Part shown: positions 35,185 through 44,886 of the stretch, in pieces
Position numbering within the stretch: position 1 is the stretch's first letter
Layout of the letters: each line of letters opens with the position of its first letter
Assembly (NCBI RefSeq): GCF_008312935.1
Contig: NZ_VSZO01000007.1
Coordinates: forward strand, 62,001 to 126,000
Direction of reading: 5' to 3'
From: Roseiconus lacunae
GTDB lineage: Bacteria; Planctomycetota; Planctomycetia; Pirellulales; Pirellulaceae
Length of the DNA stretch: 64,000 nt
Notes under the pieces: generated by a model
Database searches by the model: none
What the model saw: the letters and a program-made list of their open reading frames with translations, nothing else
What the model was told of the DNA's origin: nothing
Position numbers and translations under genes: made by a program

Positions 35185-36270
35185 TTAGTGGTCGATCTTT
35201 TCAATCACACAGACGTGTGTTTGATAATTGACGTAGCTTCGGTCGTGCAGCCTGACTTGCCAGGGATGATTTGCGTCGGAAAGTAATTTCAGCCCCGGAA
35301 TCCGGTCTGGGCTGCCCTCTTCGAGTAGTCGCCGAACAACCAACTCGCTACTTCCATGATCGATCCCGCGTTGGGAATGACCGCCAAGCCAAGATTCGAT
35401 TGTGGTCGCCGACTCGCTCCAATCGTATGGACTTGAAACGATACATTTCGCTCCTTCACCCAAAACGGCTCCGAGTGACATTAGCATTTCAATGGGCGAG
35501 TGGACACAATCGAGTACGTTGAAACTAATCGCGGCAGAAAATAGCCCGCGTGCAAACGGTAAGGCGGTCGCATCGCAGGCCCAAAAATCGACCGCGGCAT
35601 TACGGCGAAAAGGAACTTGAAAACGGCGATCCTGGTAGACAAGTCCCACCGAACGTCGCGCATATCTGAGTTCGCTGGAACGTGTGAGATGCGAGGCGAC
35701 CTGCAACATTGGAAAATGCAAGTCAATTCCGAGCGTGGGGCGATTGAATCGAGCCGCAAGTTCGAACGTTGTACGGCCGACGCCACAACCTAAATCAAGA
35801 ATCGGCCCCGATCCCACCGGATTCAGTTCCGCGCTTTCCAGGGTATCGTTCAGTAATCTCGCAAGTGCGCCCGGCTTGGGAGCATGGTCGTTGCAGATCT
35901 CTTCTGGATCAAACTCGCCATAGTGATCCCAGATGTAGCTACTCAGTTGCTGCCGCATCGTATTGAACGATGATGAAGGTCCGAGGCAATCGCCAAGCAT
36001 GCTGCCGGTCGTCGTCGACAAATCGCTCCGCATGCAAAGCTGCGAAGCATTGTTCTGCAAGTAGTGACGGAGATCCCGAATGATCAACGGGATTCCGTCA
36101 ATAATCGGGTACTCCCGACGGCACCTCCCATTTGGGCATTCGAGACGGCCTTCGATCACTTGGTCCGATTCTTGTTGATCGATCGACGCAAGCTTCAGGA
36201 CGCTATCAAGCTGCTCAGTATTGCAGACCGGACAGCGTGGACGAACGGTTTCGAACAATTCATAACGCAT
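35185..36270 (-). CDS. SAM-dependent methyltransferase with Trm112-like zinc ribbon
   Basis: A 361-aa cytosolic class I methyltransferase. The N-terminus has Cys13, Cys16, Cys45 and Cys50 in a PVC/CPNGRC arrangement followed by REYPIIDGIPLII, the pattern of Trm112p-like zinc ribbons. The SAM-binding motif I is ILDLGCGVGRT at about residues 157-167, followed by the acidic motif II in LGIDLHFPML. Motif-like ISFNVLDCVHSP lies further on. The substrate is unknown. It starts 7 bases after the PAAR gene and lies in the T6SS block, so it could be an effector, a modifier of the machine, or an unrelated passenger. Confidence 0.8.
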   Translation of the reverse strand: MRYELFETVRPRCPVCNTEQLDSVLKLASIDQQESDQVIEGRLECPNGRCRREYPIIDGIPLIIRDLRHYLQNNASQLCMRSDLSTTTGSMLGDCLGPSSSFNTMRQQLSSYIWDHYGEFDPEEICNDHAPKPGALARLLNDTLESAELNPVGSGPILDLGCGVGRTTFELAARFNRPTLGIDLHFPMLQVASHLTRSSELRYARRSVGLVYQDRRFQVPFRRNAAVDFWACDATALPFARGLFSAAISFNVLDCVHSPIEMLMSLGAVLGEGAKCIVSSPYDWSESATTIESWLGGHSQRGIDHGSSELVVRRLLEEGSPDRIPGLKLLSDANHPWQVRLHDRSYVNYQTHVCVIEKIDH

Positions 36271-36276
36271 CGATGG

Positions 36277-36663
36277 TTAACCACCGATCAAGACATTCGT
36301 CGCACACGGCGGCAGTACCTTTCCGGTTGGACTTGGGATCGGCCCGACACAGGTGGCATGAGCCGAAAGATCGTTCGCGCGTGCGGCGGGCAATCCGCCG
36401 ATCAGCACGGTTGACGATCCTTTGGCAATCATTCCGGGGCCCGCGGGAACACACCCCGGTAACGCACAGGGGATCGTCGTGTCTGTCGCTCGGGCGGCCG
36501 GCATGTTGGCGATTAATACGTTTGGCGCTCCTTTAACAATCGCGAGCGGCAACGCGGGGTGCGCCATCGGCGTGGGCACCGGTGCGGGCGGGTGAATGGG
36601 CGCGTGACAATGCGGCGCGTCCTGTTTAACCAAGTCACCGATTCGTGCTGCTGGCTGCCCCAT
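36277..36663 (-). CDS. PAAR-domain T6SS spike-tip protein
   Basis: A 128-aa PAAR-family protein, expected to sharpen the T6SS spike. It has the family's short Gly/Pro/Ala-rich repeats: MGQPAARIGDL, VLIANMPAARATDTTIPC, VLIGGLPAARANDLSAH and a terminal ATNVLIGG. His and Cys residues at turns (DAPHCH, SAHATC) could hold the zinc ion. It is a stand-alone PAAR without a C-terminal toxin. The adjacent methyltransferase gene begins 7 bases downstream. No VgrG gene is in this window. Confidence 0.88.
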   Translation of the reverse strand: MGQPAARIGDLVKQDAPHCHAPIHPPAPVPTPMAHPALPLAIVKGAPNVLIANMPAARATDTTIPCALPGCVPAGPGMIAKGSSTVLIGGLPAARANDLSAHATCVGPIPSPTGKVLPPCATNVLIGG

Positions 36664-36703
36664 GAAAACGCTCTCGTCAAAGTGGTTTAGCTATGTCGCG
36701 AAC

Positions 36704-36798
36704 CTAGTGCTTCGTTCCAAATCGATTTGGGATTAACCGCATGGCGTTAGCCACGGTTTCGGTGCTATCACCGGGGTTAACGCCCGTCGGCTGATGAC
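36704..36798. repeat. REP-like palindromic repeat, copy B
   Basis: This copy matches copy A over about 95 bases, with identical CGCATGGCGTTAGCCACGG and ACGCCCGTCGGCTGATGA blocks. The internal pairing (GCGTTAGCCACGG with CCGGGGTTAACGC) is slightly less perfect than in copy A. It lies just upstream of the PAAR gene start (36663). Confidence 0.75.
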
Positions 36799-37145
36799 TC
36801 TCATCCCTGTCTTCAAACGGAACAAAAGACTAGCGTAGTTCACGCGAGGAATACCAAACACAATCTAACGCATTCAAGTCCGGCAAGTCAGGAGGGCATC
36901 GATCGAACGAAAAGCCTATCCGAAAGTTGCTACACTCGTGATTCCGCTTGATGGGCGTCAGTGCTTTGTCTTAATCGGAACGCCGGGCGTGGTTCATCAG
37001 CCGATGGGGGATAAATCCTTCTATTGCGGTTCCACCGTAGCCTACGACGCATCGCGAAGTTGTCGAAGTATTTTCGAGAAACAGTAGACTCAGACGAACA
37101 TCGCGAACCGCGTTTCACGCTACCTGAAAAACCGCCACTGGAATC

Positions 37146-37457
37146 ATGGAAATGACCGCGGAAAACCCTAAAATGCGCCTGATCTACGACGCCCGTGCCA
37201 AGGAAGCAAAGGATCGGTTCTCGGAATTGAAAGATGCCGAAGCAACAGGAAAGCTGATTGCCCCAATCCAGACGCTTCAGAATTGGGGTGGATCATTGAC
37301 ATCCGGTCGTCGCAGGCGATCGGTACAATTCGTCAAGGGAACGCCATCATGGGAGGGGTTCAGAGAATCGGACGTTCGTGAAGTGAATTCTCACGAAACG
37401 AATGCTGAGCGGATCGCAAGATCGTATCCATCCGGCCCTGCAATACGTCCGAGTTAG
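37146..37457 (+). pseudogene. Decayed C-terminal fragment of an Rpn-type PD-(D/E)XK transposase
   Basis: A short plus-strand frame whose first ~55 residues (ENPKMRLIYDARAKEAKDRF, then SELKDAEATGKLIAPIQTLQ) fit the C-terminal tail of Rpn/YhgA-like recombination nucleases, which typically reads 'P.MR..Y.AR.KALRD' followed by a Gly-rich helix. The sequence after about residue 55 loses that character, and no N-terminal nuclease domain is seen upstream, so this looks like a broken remnant rather than a working gene. Confidence 0.4.
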
Positions 37458-37537
37458 TACCGGCACCTTTTCCCAATACAAACGGCGGAAAAAGGTGTCG
37501 CATCTCAGCCGAGGTTTGATACGAATCGCGAGATCGC

Positions 37538-40309
37538 TCAATCGAATGCGTAGGCAAACTCGCCCGAATCAATTTTGACGTGCACTCGATCGATCGGCTT
37601 GCCTTCCATCATTCGCGTCAGAAACTCACTGCTGATATTCGGCAACACCGTGTTGGTGAGAATCGCGTCGATCATGCGTCCGCCACTTTCCAGTTCGGTG
37701 CAGCGGCTGGCGATCAAGTCAATCACATTATCATCGTAGGTGAACGGGATTTCGTGATTCGACTTAATTCGTTTTTCGATACGGCGAAGCTGGAGCTTGG
37801 TGATTTCACCGATCATCTGGTCGCTGAGCGGATAGTACGGAATCGTGACGATCCTCCCCAAGAGAGCGGGTGGAAATACCTTCAGCAATTCGGGACGCAA
37901 CGCCTTAGCAAGCCCATCCGGTTCCGGTAACAACTCTGGATCTTTGCAAAGGTTCATGACCAAGTCGGTTCCCGCATTGGTGGTCAACAAGATCAACGTA
38001 TTCTTAAAATCGATTACGCGTCCTTCGCCATCTTCCATCCAGCCTTTGTCGAAGACTTGGAAAAAGATTTCGTGAACGTCGTGGTGGGCCTTTTCGACTT
38101 CGTCGAGCAGTACCACGCTATACGGTCGACGGCGAACGGCTTCGGTCAGGACGCCACCTTCACCATAACCAACGTATCCGGGAGGGGCACCTTTGAGCGT
38201 GCTGACAGTGTGAGCTTCTTGAAACTCGCTCATGTTGATCGTGATGACGTTCTGTTCGCCCCCATAGAGGGCTTCGGCCAACGCGAGTGCGGTTTCGGTT
38301 TTGCCTACGCCTGAAGGTCCCGCCAGCATGAACACGCCGATCGGTTTGTTGGGATTATCTAGGCTCGCTCGTGACGTTTGAATCCGGCGAGCGATCATAT
38401 CTAACGCATGGCGTTGTCCGATGATACGATCGTTGAGGATATTTGCTAGGTTCAAGACGGTCGCGACTTCGTCTTTGACCATTCGGCCGACCGGAATACC
38501 GGTCCAATCCTCGACGACCGAAGCAACGGCTTGCTCATCGACGGTTGGCAAGATCAGTGGATGTTCGCCCTGCAATTCATGTAGTTTGGTTTGCAATTTC
38601 TTCAGCTCATCGAGCAGTGTCTGTCGCTCGCCGTCATCTTCCGATGAAGTTACCGGGCCATCGTCGCCGATCGGTTCGCCGGTTTGGATCGTCACATTTT
38701 TTGCTTCGGCGTCGGCCGCTTTCTCGAGAGGGCTGTTCGTACCTTCGATCTTTCCACTGTGACCGCGCAGCTTAGCCCGAATGTCGAGGATTTGCTCGAC
38801 CAAATCTTTCTCTTCGTTCCACCGGGCTTCTAGTTCGGCGAGTCGCGACTTCTCTTCGGTCAGTTCCGCTTCGGCGCATGCTTGCCGATCATTGGTTTCG
38901 ACACCGACCAGATTCTCATCGGCGATGATTTCAAGAACCGTATTTAGGGCATCGATCCGCTTGCGCGAATCGTCAACCTCAGCGGGAACGGCGTGTTGAC
39001 TGATCGCGACGCGAGCGGCCGCGGTGTCTAGCAAGCTGACACATTTGTCCGGCAGCTGACGAGCGGGGATGTACCGATGCGAAAGACGAACGGCGGCTTC
39101 GAGAGCTTCGTCGAGCACTTTCACTTTGTGGTGCTTCTCCAAAGTCGACGCCATTCCACGCATCATCAGGATTGCGCGTTCTTCGCTGGGTTCTTCGACT
39201 TGGACGACCTGGAACCGCCGCGTCAGTGCGGGGTCTTTCTCGATATGCTTTTTGTATTCGGCCCAAGTCGTCGCGGCGACGGTTCGCAGTGTGCCCCTTG
39301 CGAGTGCCGGTTTGAGTAGATTGGCCGCGTCACCGGTCCCTTCCGAACCTCCTGCTCCGACTAAAGTGTGCGCTTCGTCGATGAACATGATGATCGGCTT
39401 TTCGGACGCTTGAACTTCCTCGATCACTTGTTTGAGGCGGTTCTCGAATTCACCTTTCATGCTCGCACCTGCTTGGAGCAATCCGACATCGAGAGAACGA
39501 AGCGAGACGTCTTGTAGTGGTGGCGGGACATCACCGGAAGCAATCTTTAACGCGAAACCTTCGACCACGGCGGTTTTCCCGACGCCGGCTTCACCGGTCA
39601 GAATCGGGTTGTTTTGTCGACGCCGCATCAGGATGTCGATGATCTGGCGGATTTCCTCGTCACGCCCGACGATCGGGTCAATCTTGCCTTGACGTGCGTT
39701 TTCAGTCAGGTCGACTGTGAATCGTTTGAGGGCATCTTGTTTACCCATTGCGGCGGGAGCGATCGCGCCGCTCGCCTCGCCCGGTTCGGCTCCTCCGCCG
39801 ACTTGAAAACCATCGGTGGCACCCAAGTGCTCTTCTGGCGAACCATTGATTACTTCGGAGAAGCGATCGGTAAGTGTTTCGAGTTTGATTTTTTCGAATT
39901 CGGAAGAAATTGCGAATAGCGCGTTCTTCAGTGATCGAGTTTTCAACATCCCGACGATCAGGTGTCCGGTACGGACCTGTGTCTCACCGAACATCAACGT
40001 ACCGTACACCCAGCCACGTTCGACGGCATCTTCGATATGCGCCGAAAGGTCGGAGATCGACGTCGAGCCGCGCGGCAATTTCTCGAGTGAATCGGTGATG
40101 TCCTTGACCAATCGGGACGGGTTCAGGTTGAATTGCTTTACGATGCAGTGCAAGTCGGAGTTTTCGAGTTGCAAAATTTGATTCAACCAGTGAACCAATT
40201 CGACGTAGGGGTTCCCTCGCATCTTGCAAAAGACGGTGGCACTTTCGATCGACTTGTAGCCGACGCTATTAAGCTTTCCAAACAGTGAGGTACGGCTGAT
40301 GTCAGACAC
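37538..40309 (-). CDS. clpV: T6SS ATPase ClpV (TssH)
   Basis: A 923-aa AAA+ unfoldase that dismantles the contracted TssB/TssC sheath. The N-terminal Clp-N-like domain (residues 1-160) is followed by AAA1 with Walker A GEAGVGKT at 239-246 and Walker [10 protein letters not shown] middle coiled-coil region follows. AAA2 has Walker A GPSGVGKT at 664-671 and [12 protein letters not shown] glutamate-rich insertion near 540-590 is longer than usual. The start codon is GTG at 40309, supported by a Shine-Dalgarno AAGGAA about 9 bases upstream. It is the last gene of the tssA-to-clpV string, 33 bases after tssG. Confidence 0.95.
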   Translation of the reverse strand: MSDISRTSLFGKLNSVGYKSIESATVFCKMRGNPYVELVHWLNQILQLENSDLHCIVKQFNLNPSRLVKDITDSLEKLPRGSTSISDLSAHIEDAVERGWVYGTLMFGETQVRTGHLIVGMLKTRSLKNALFAISSEFEKIKLETLTDRFSEVINGSPEEHLGATDGFQVGGGAEPGEASGAIAPAAMGKQDALKRFTVDLTENARQGKIDPIVGRDEEIRQIIDILMRRRQNNPILTGEAGVGKTAVVEGFALKIASGDVPPPLQDVSLRSLDVGLLQAGASMKGEFENRLKQVIEEVQASEKPIIMFIDEAHTLVGAGGSEGTGDAANLLKPALARGTLRTVAATTWAEYKKHIEKDPALTRRFQVVQVEEPSEERAILMMRGMASTLEKHHKVKVLDEALEAAVRLSHRYIPARQLPDKCVSLLDTAAARVAISQHAVPAEVDDSRKRIDALNTVLEIIADENLVGVETNDRQACAEAELTEEKSRLAELEARWNEEKDLVEQILDIRAKLRGHSGKIEGTNSPLEKAADAEAKNVTIQTGEPIGDDGPVTSSEDDGERQTLLDELKKLQTKLHELQGEHPLILPTVDEQAVASVVEDWTGIPVGRMVKDEVATVLNLANILNDRIIGQRHALDMIARRIQTSRASLDNPNKPIGVFMLAGPSGVGKTETALALAEALYGGEQNVITINMSEFQEAHTVSTLKGAPPGYVGYGEGGVLTEAVRRRPYSVVLLDEVEKAHHDVHEIFFQVFDKGWMEDGEGRVIDFKNTLILLTTNAGTDLVMNLCKDPELLPEPDGLAKALRPELLKVFPPALLGRIVTIPYYPLSDQMIGEITKLQLRRIEKRIKSNHEIPFTYDDNVIDLIASRCTELESGGRMIDAILTNTVLPNISSEFLTRMMEGKPIDRVHVKIDSGEFAYAFD

Positions 40310-40342
40310 TATGTGTTTCCTTCGCTGATCGCGATGCGTGGA

Positions 40343-41326
40343 TTAAAGAGTAATAAACAGGTCACCGGAGTCGCCTTTGACTCCGTCGTCATCCATCCAC
40401 ATGGTTTCACCGAGTTGAGCATCCCCGAGTCGCCACGATGGGGTTTCTTCTTGTTGAAGAACCAAGTTCAAATCCCAAGCCAGTTCATCGCCAATGTAGT
40501 TTTTTACTAAGGCAGACAAACGATCGAGACTACGACCACCGGGAAGCATCTTGGTGAAGTCGTCCCAGCCAACGGGTCCGATTTTTACACGGAACTTCTG
40601 CTGGCAATCCCAGACGTCAGGTCCGACCGTACAGGCCACCCCCAACGTCGATGCGTTTTCACTTCCTCCGAGCTGAAACTGGTATTGATCCGGGATCTCC
40701 GTCCAGTTTCCTACGAATTCTTCGATTTGACAGGGGACCTGAAAGAAGCTGCTGATCATCGCTTCCAGTCCTTCCGAATTTTTCGCTTGGCAGCCAAGAC
40801 GCCCCGCGTAAAACAGCTTCGCCAGGTCCGGGAATGCATCACGGTTTTGCAAACTCGGCATTCCCGTGCCGACTAGCGAACTGACAAAAACGGAAAATCG
40901 ATCGGTGTCCGGGCGGTCAAAATGCGAGGTCGGTTGCGCATCGGCGTGTGCGCGATAAAACAGCGACAGCATTCGATGATGGAAAACGTCTAGGAAGGCC
41001 GCGAAGGCCGTATCATCGTGATGTCTGATCCGATCGCGAACATATTCGGTTAGGTGTAACGGCAAGGCGCCGTTAGGACCGCACAGGCCAAAAAAACGCA
41101 CGGCCAATCGATGGAAGTCATCGTGTTCGCTTTTCTCGAATTTTGAGAGTGACGCCGGTGCGAAACTGAGGGATGGCTCCTGGGTCAGTCGAACACGATC
41201 ATCGGACAAGCGAACCGCATGTCCGTAACGAGGCATCTCCGGAAAGGTGCACTCGAGCATTCGCATCGCTTGATAAAAATCGAAGCGATACGGAGCGTCT
41301 GTCATTTTTTGCAGCGTCGTGTTCAT
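40343..41326 (-). CDS. tssG: T6SS baseplate protein TssG
   Basis: A 327-aa TssG (ImpH/VasB), part of the baseplate wedge with TssE, TssF and TssK. Family marks include the N-terminal PYRFDFYQAMRMLE and VRLSDDRVRLTQEPSLSFAPAS, the FFGLCGPNGALPLHLTEYVRDR segment, and a C-terminal region with GGRSLDRLSALVKNYIG. The ATG at 41326 overlaps the tssF stop as ATGA, so I prefer it to the longer open frame. Confidence 0.92.
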   Translation of the reverse strand: MNTTLQKMTDAPYRFDFYQAMRMLECTFPEMPRYGHAVRLSDDRVRLTQEPSLSFAPASLSKFEKSEHDDFHRLAVRFFGLCGPNGALPLHLTEYVRDRIRHHDDTAFAAFLDVFHHRMLSLFYRAHADAQPTSHFDRPDTDRFSVFVSSLVGTGMPSLQNRDAFPDLAKLFYAGRLGCQAKNSEGLEAMISSFFQVPCQIEEFVGNWTEIPDQYQFQLGGSENASTLGVACTVGPDVWDCQQKFRVKIGPVGWDDFTKMLPGGRSLDRLSALVKNYIGDELAWDLNLVLQQEETPSWRLGDAQLGETMWMDDDGVKGDSGDLFITL

Positions 41327-43194
41327 AACGTGTGACGCCGTCCCATGCGTGCCGGCCATCGCATCACCTCGCCACGCTCGGTGGTTCGGAAAACTGTTTC
41401 GGTGAACGAATTGATCGAAACATATTTGGCAAAGAATTCGTTGAGCACCGCGGCGAGCAAAAACGCACCGGTGCCCTCAAATCCGGATTCGTCCAATGTT
41501 ACGGTGACTTCGGTTCCGCGTCCAAAACTGATCGGGCCGGAAGATGAAATCGGCCGGGTCACCGCTTGTGATTCGACCGAACGAACTGAGTCAATTTGTT
41601 TGTTGACGAGAACGTTGTTGATGTCCGAGTAGAGCGAAAGCAATTCTCGCAGCGCCGTGGCACTGCCATCGTCGTTGACTAACGACAAATAGTTGAGCGT
41701 GAGATGACTGATCAGACGCCATGTGGTCTGACCGTTTTCGTAGCTGCGTGAAGGTTGCGGTTTGGTCGGTCCTGCTAGACAGCGAATCCGTTCGACCGGG
41801 GCACTGATTTCCAATGTAAAGTCGGTTTCGCCGACACCGACGGGCATCTGTAGGGCGAGGTCACGATTGGTGCATAGTGTATCGATCCCGAGTTGTCGCA
41901 ATTCGTGTGAGTACGGAGCTTCGTTCGCATCGACAAGTGCGATAAACGTTTCGCTGCCGACGTAGCTGGACCTCGGACCGAATTGGCGATGCTTTGCCGA
42001 GAGAACTCGCGGTCGCCGGTTGAGCGTGTAAAACGCGCGTTTGTTCTGTTCGACGCTCGAATCGTTGATTTCGTAGAACGGCTTGAACTCTTGTTCCCGT
42101 TCGTTGCTGCTACCATAACCGCGAACGTCTTTGACGGAGTAAACTTCGAAGTCAATCGGACGGGTTCGATCTGGCATCACTTGGTACTGCGAATGCCGTT
42201 CAGTGAGATGAATACGGTCGGCTCGCTTTTCGAAGAGATTGATCGCCGGGGTGCAAAATAAAGCAAAATGCGATTCGTCAACGCGGTTTGTTAAACGTGA
42301 ATCACGGCGATTAAGCAGAATGGCGATTTCTATCGCATCGCTTTCGCAGTGCGGCAGTGTTTCCGAAAGTCTCTGTAAATTGGCAAACATGAAACGCTGC
42401 GGAAACGCAAAGTACTCCTGCAACAGACGGTAGCCTTTGAAGGAACGCGGACCGTAAGGCAGCATTGCGTTCTCATCTTCGAATCCCAGCGGGGCGACCC
42501 GATCCCTGCCCATTTGAACGGTCCAAGATGAATCGCCGCCGGCGGGTCGGATGGCGAGCCCTACGGCATTGGACATCAATTGTTCATAAAGCCGCATCGG
42601 AACGTCTGAGCCGCCACGAATGAACAGCGGCAATGAATCGACAGCCAACTGACTGAGTTTCAATCCGGCGGTCGATTCAAGTCGAATCACTAAAGCTGCT
42701 TTGACTGACGGATCGTCAGGGAGACTCAGTGCCGCGACGTCGCGCGAGAAGTAGTTTGCCTCGGTCAACTGAAGTGGCCAGAGCTTAACCGCGTGGGCAG
42801 TGCGAAATGTGCATCGAGTCTGTTCACCTTTGCCGAGCAGACTCTGAAGCACCGTACCGTTTGGAATATCGAACCCCTCTGCCAGAGCACCTTCGGTCAA
42901 ATCCGGCTGTAGCTCAACCACCGTCATCGCAGGTTGTGGTGCGAGGTAATGCGGACAGACCATCTCCAGCAGATGCTGAGTGAACCGAGGAAATTCCGCA
43001 TCGAGTTTGAGCTGGATCCGAGCAGCCAGGAGCGCGAAGCCTTCGAAGAGCCGCTCCACATAAGGATCGGCGCAATCAAAATCATCGATCCCCAGTCGAC
43101 TGGCGATTTTCGGATATTCCTCCGCGAACTCGGCCCCGGATTCGCGAACGAATTGCAATTCTTGGTTGTAATACGTCAGTAGTCGTGGATCCAT
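41323..43194 (-). CDS. tssF: T6SS baseplate protein TssF
   Basis: A 623-aa TssF (ImpG/VasA), the largest wedge component of the T6SS baseplate. The start MDPRLLTYYNQELQFVRESG and the following PKIASRLGI, DPYVERLFEGFALLAARIQ and FPRFTQHLLEMVCPHYLAP are close to the family consensus. It follows tssE by 9 bases and overlaps tssG by 4. Confidence 0.95.
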   Translation of the reverse strand: MDPRLLTYYNQELQFVRESGAEFAEEYPKIASRLGIDDFDCADPYVERLFEGFALLAARIQLKLDAEFPRFTQHLLEMVCPHYLAPQPAMTVVELQPDLTEGALAEGFDIPNGTVLQSLLGKGEQTRCTFRTAHAVKLWPLQLTEANYFSRDVAALSLPDDPSVKAALVIRLESTAGLKLSQLAVDSLPLFIRGGSDVPMRLYEQLMSNAVGLAIRPAGGDSSWTVQMGRDRVAPLGFEDENAMLPYGPRSFKGYRLLQEYFAFPQRFMFANLQRLSETLPHCESDAIEIAILLNRRDSRLTNRVDESHFALFCTPAINLFEKRADRIHLTERHSQYQVMPDRTRPIDFEVYSVKDVRGYGSSNEREQEFKPFYEINDSSVEQNKRAFYTLNRRPRVLSAKHRQFGPRSSYVGSETFIALVDANEAPYSHELRQLGIDTLCTNRDLALQMPVGVGETDFTLEISAPVERIRCLAGPTKPQPSRSYENGQTTWRLISHLTLNYLSLVNDDGSATALRELLSLYSDINNVLVNKQIDSVRSVESQAVTRPISSSGPISFGRGTEVTVTLDESGFEGTGAFLLAAVLNEFFAKYVSINSFTETVFRTTERGEVMRWPARMGRRHTL

Positions 43195-43203
43195 GGGAGC
43201 TTC

Positions 43204-43701
43204 CTAGACCTCGTGGATGTTGACGTCACCCGTCTCTAAGTCCAACTCAGATCGCAGGTAGAGACGTTCGGGGTAAGGACGCGCCCAGAGTTCGCCTTCG
43301 ATCTCAAAGGTCAATGAGCTTGAGAGCGGGTTTTCCGGATCCTTATTGCCACGGACTTCGAGCGTGTCGGCCAAGATTCTCGGTTCGAAATCCAGGATCG
43401 CTTTTCGAAGCGCCGCTTGAACGTCTTCGACATGCAGCCCCGATACGGTTTTGCCAGTCAAATCAGGGATTCCGTAGTTGACGACCGATCGTTCAACTTC
43501 GGCGTAGTGCGAAAGGTCCTCGGCGGCCGCCAAGTGACAGGTATTCAGCAACCAAGCCAAATCACGTAGCACTGCCGCCCGCAAACGATGGACTGAAAAG
43601 ACACGTTTGTCACGAGTCTCCTGACGCTGTTGCGGCTGATCATCTGTTAAACGATCTAGTAGCGAAGGAAAAAGTTTTTCCTGAGTGGTCAAGTCTGCCA
43701 T
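43204..43701 (-). CDS. tssE: T6SS baseplate protein TssE (gp25-like)
   Basis: A 165-aa gp25/lysozyme-like baseplate protein. Typical stretches are LFPSLLDRLTD, the AVLRDLAWLLNTCHL helix, SVVNYGIPDLTGKT and the C-terminal basic/acidic strands (ILADTLEV, LTFEIEGELWA). The start at 43701 shares one base with the tagJ stop (TGATG); a GTG at 43704 is in the same frame. Confidence 0.93.
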   Translation of the reverse strand: MADLTTQEKLFPSLLDRLTDDQPQQRQETRDKRVFSVHRLRAAVLRDLAWLLNTCHLAAAEDLSHYAEVERSVVNYGIPDLTGKTVSGLHVEDVQAALRKAILDFEPRILADTLEVRGNKDPENPLSSSLTFEIEGELWARPYPERLYLRSELDLETGDVNIHEV

Positions 43702-44570
43702 CACTCGGTCACCGTTCCGGTGTCTCCGACGGCGAACAGCTGGTCGCTTCCTTCGACATCGCTTGCCAAACTGATTTTGCGGATTTCCAGCAGCGCGAAT
43801 TCGTCTTCATCGGTGGCCAACATGCGTTGACCTTCACCGATAAAGATTTCCTGCTCAGTATCCGTAATAGGCACCCAGGTTGTCTGGCGAGCTAAGCGGG
43901 TTGTTGGATCTGACGCTAAATGTGAATTGGGGTATCGGGTGGGAATCATTCCGAAGGACTCACCGCCACCGGCGAGAACAAAGTGGGCCGGCATCCAAAC
44001 GAAGTCTCGCAAATCTTGTGGCGGTTCGAGATCGATTTGCGCGATCCGATTGAAAGGAACCCAGTAGTACTGTCCGTTCATCAGGACTTCGAGTACAGGA
44101 CCGAGCCTTGGGTCGGCATCGGCCATCCATTCAAATGGCAGTGATTGTTCGCCTGCCGTTTGAACGGTACCGCTTGTCATCGGCGCCATCTCAAAGGCTT
44201 CGATGCGCATCGTTTCGGCTTGTTCGTGTTTGCCGGCTGCGGAGAGCTTGAGCGCTTCGATCAACAATGCCAACCAGCGATCGGGTTCACCGAGAATCAA
44301 CGGCGACGTCTCCCCGGCGAAGACGCGATGCCGAAAAACTTCGCAGCGGATCGCTTCTCGGTAGGCTTGAACCATTGCCAAGTTACTGTCGGCGAGTTGA
44401 CCGCAGATTTCGAGCTGGCTGAGCGCGCTCTCCCACTTTCCCAGCACGGACAACATCTGAAACAGAAAGACGCGGTATTTCGGCTCCGACGGATCCTTCT
44501 GCACGCGTTGCTTTAGCTCTGCGAAAGCTTCGTCAAGTTTATTTTCGCGCAGTAGTTCTTCAGCCAGCAT
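43701..44570 (-). CDS. tagJ: T6SS accessory protein TagJ (ImpE family)
   Basis: A 289-aa ImpE/TagJ-type accessory, which in studied systems binds the sheath protein TssB and modulates ClpV action. The N-terminus MLAEELLRENKLDEAFAELK starts a short TPR-like helical array (to about residue 130). The C-terminal ImpE beta domain includes YWVPFNRIAQIDLEPPQDLRD and FVWMPAHFVLAGG. The ATG at 44570 places this motif at the start; the frame stays open to 44681 but that part is not family-like. The gap to hcp is 316 bases with two hairpins. Confidence 0.85.
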   Translation of the reverse strand: MLAEELLRENKLDEAFAELKQRVQKDPSEPKYRVFLFQMLSVLGKWESALSQLEICGQLADSNLAMVQAYREAIRCEVFRHRVFAGETSPLILGEPDRWLALLIEALKLSAAGKHEQAETMRIEAFEMAPMTSGTVQTAGEQSLPFEWMADADPRLGPVLEVLMNGQYYWVPFNRIAQIDLEPPQDLRDFVWMPAHFVLAGGGESFGMIPTRYPNSHLASDPTTRLARQTTWVPITDTEQEIFIGEGQRMLATDEDEFALLEIRKISLASDVEGSDQLFAVGDTGTVTE

Positions 44571-44886
44571 TGAAGCAATTCCATAGGTGGGAGTGGCTGT
44601 TTGAGTATCCGCGTGAAAGCCGTACGCCGAAGCGTGGCTTTCAATGCTGACATGCGGAGCACCCCCGTGCTCACGTTTCAAACAGCGATCTGATCGGCGG
44701 GAGCGAGCGAAGTAGTTGTCTTCGACGCCGTGAACATAGCGGCGGTCGGCTTGCGGCTGACCCGGCTACGCTGACGGAGGAGAAGACGACGGCGTGGATG
44801 GCATCCAAACACGCCGTCGCAATTCCTCGCGAACCGAAAGGCAAGTCACTCGGGCCTTTCGGCGAGTGGATCGAACGAACGATCGT
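44571..44886. other. hcp-tagJ intergenic region
   Basis: A 316-base space inside the T6SS gene string. The inverted repeats listed separately fall here. No gene is supported; the open frame upstream of tagJ is not protein-like. A secondary promoter for tagJ onward may lie here. Confidence 0.45.
44787..44819 (-). terminator. Hairpin downstream of hcp, candidate terminator or attenuator
   Basis: A perfect 10-bp stem (CGACGGCGTG at 44787-44796 with CACGCCGTCG at 44810-44819) and 13-base loop. On the minus strand it is followed by TCTTCTCCTCCG. It lies 68 bases after the hcp stop. A second 9-bp hairpin (CCGAAAGGC 44834-44842 with GCCTTTCGG 44854-44862) lies between it and hcp. A terminator or mRNA-stabilising hairpin here would let Hcp be made in excess over tagJ-to-clpV. 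Confidence 0.5.

Larger units (their letters stand above)
36664..37537. other. Gap between clpV and PAAR genes
   Basis: An 870-base break in the T6SS gene string. It contains REP-like copy B (36704-36798) and, on the plus strand, a fragment of an Rpn-type transposase/nuclease (about 37146-37300). Small minus-strand frames here do not look like genes. The insertion appears to have split the T6SS operon, so the PAAR-methyltransferase-giant group may have its own promoter in this gap. Confidence 0.5.

Noticed and set aside
36930..37118. A 62-codon minus-strand frame in the clpV-PAAR gap
   Set aside because: It is Arg-rich, with no ribosome binding site and no recognisable family.
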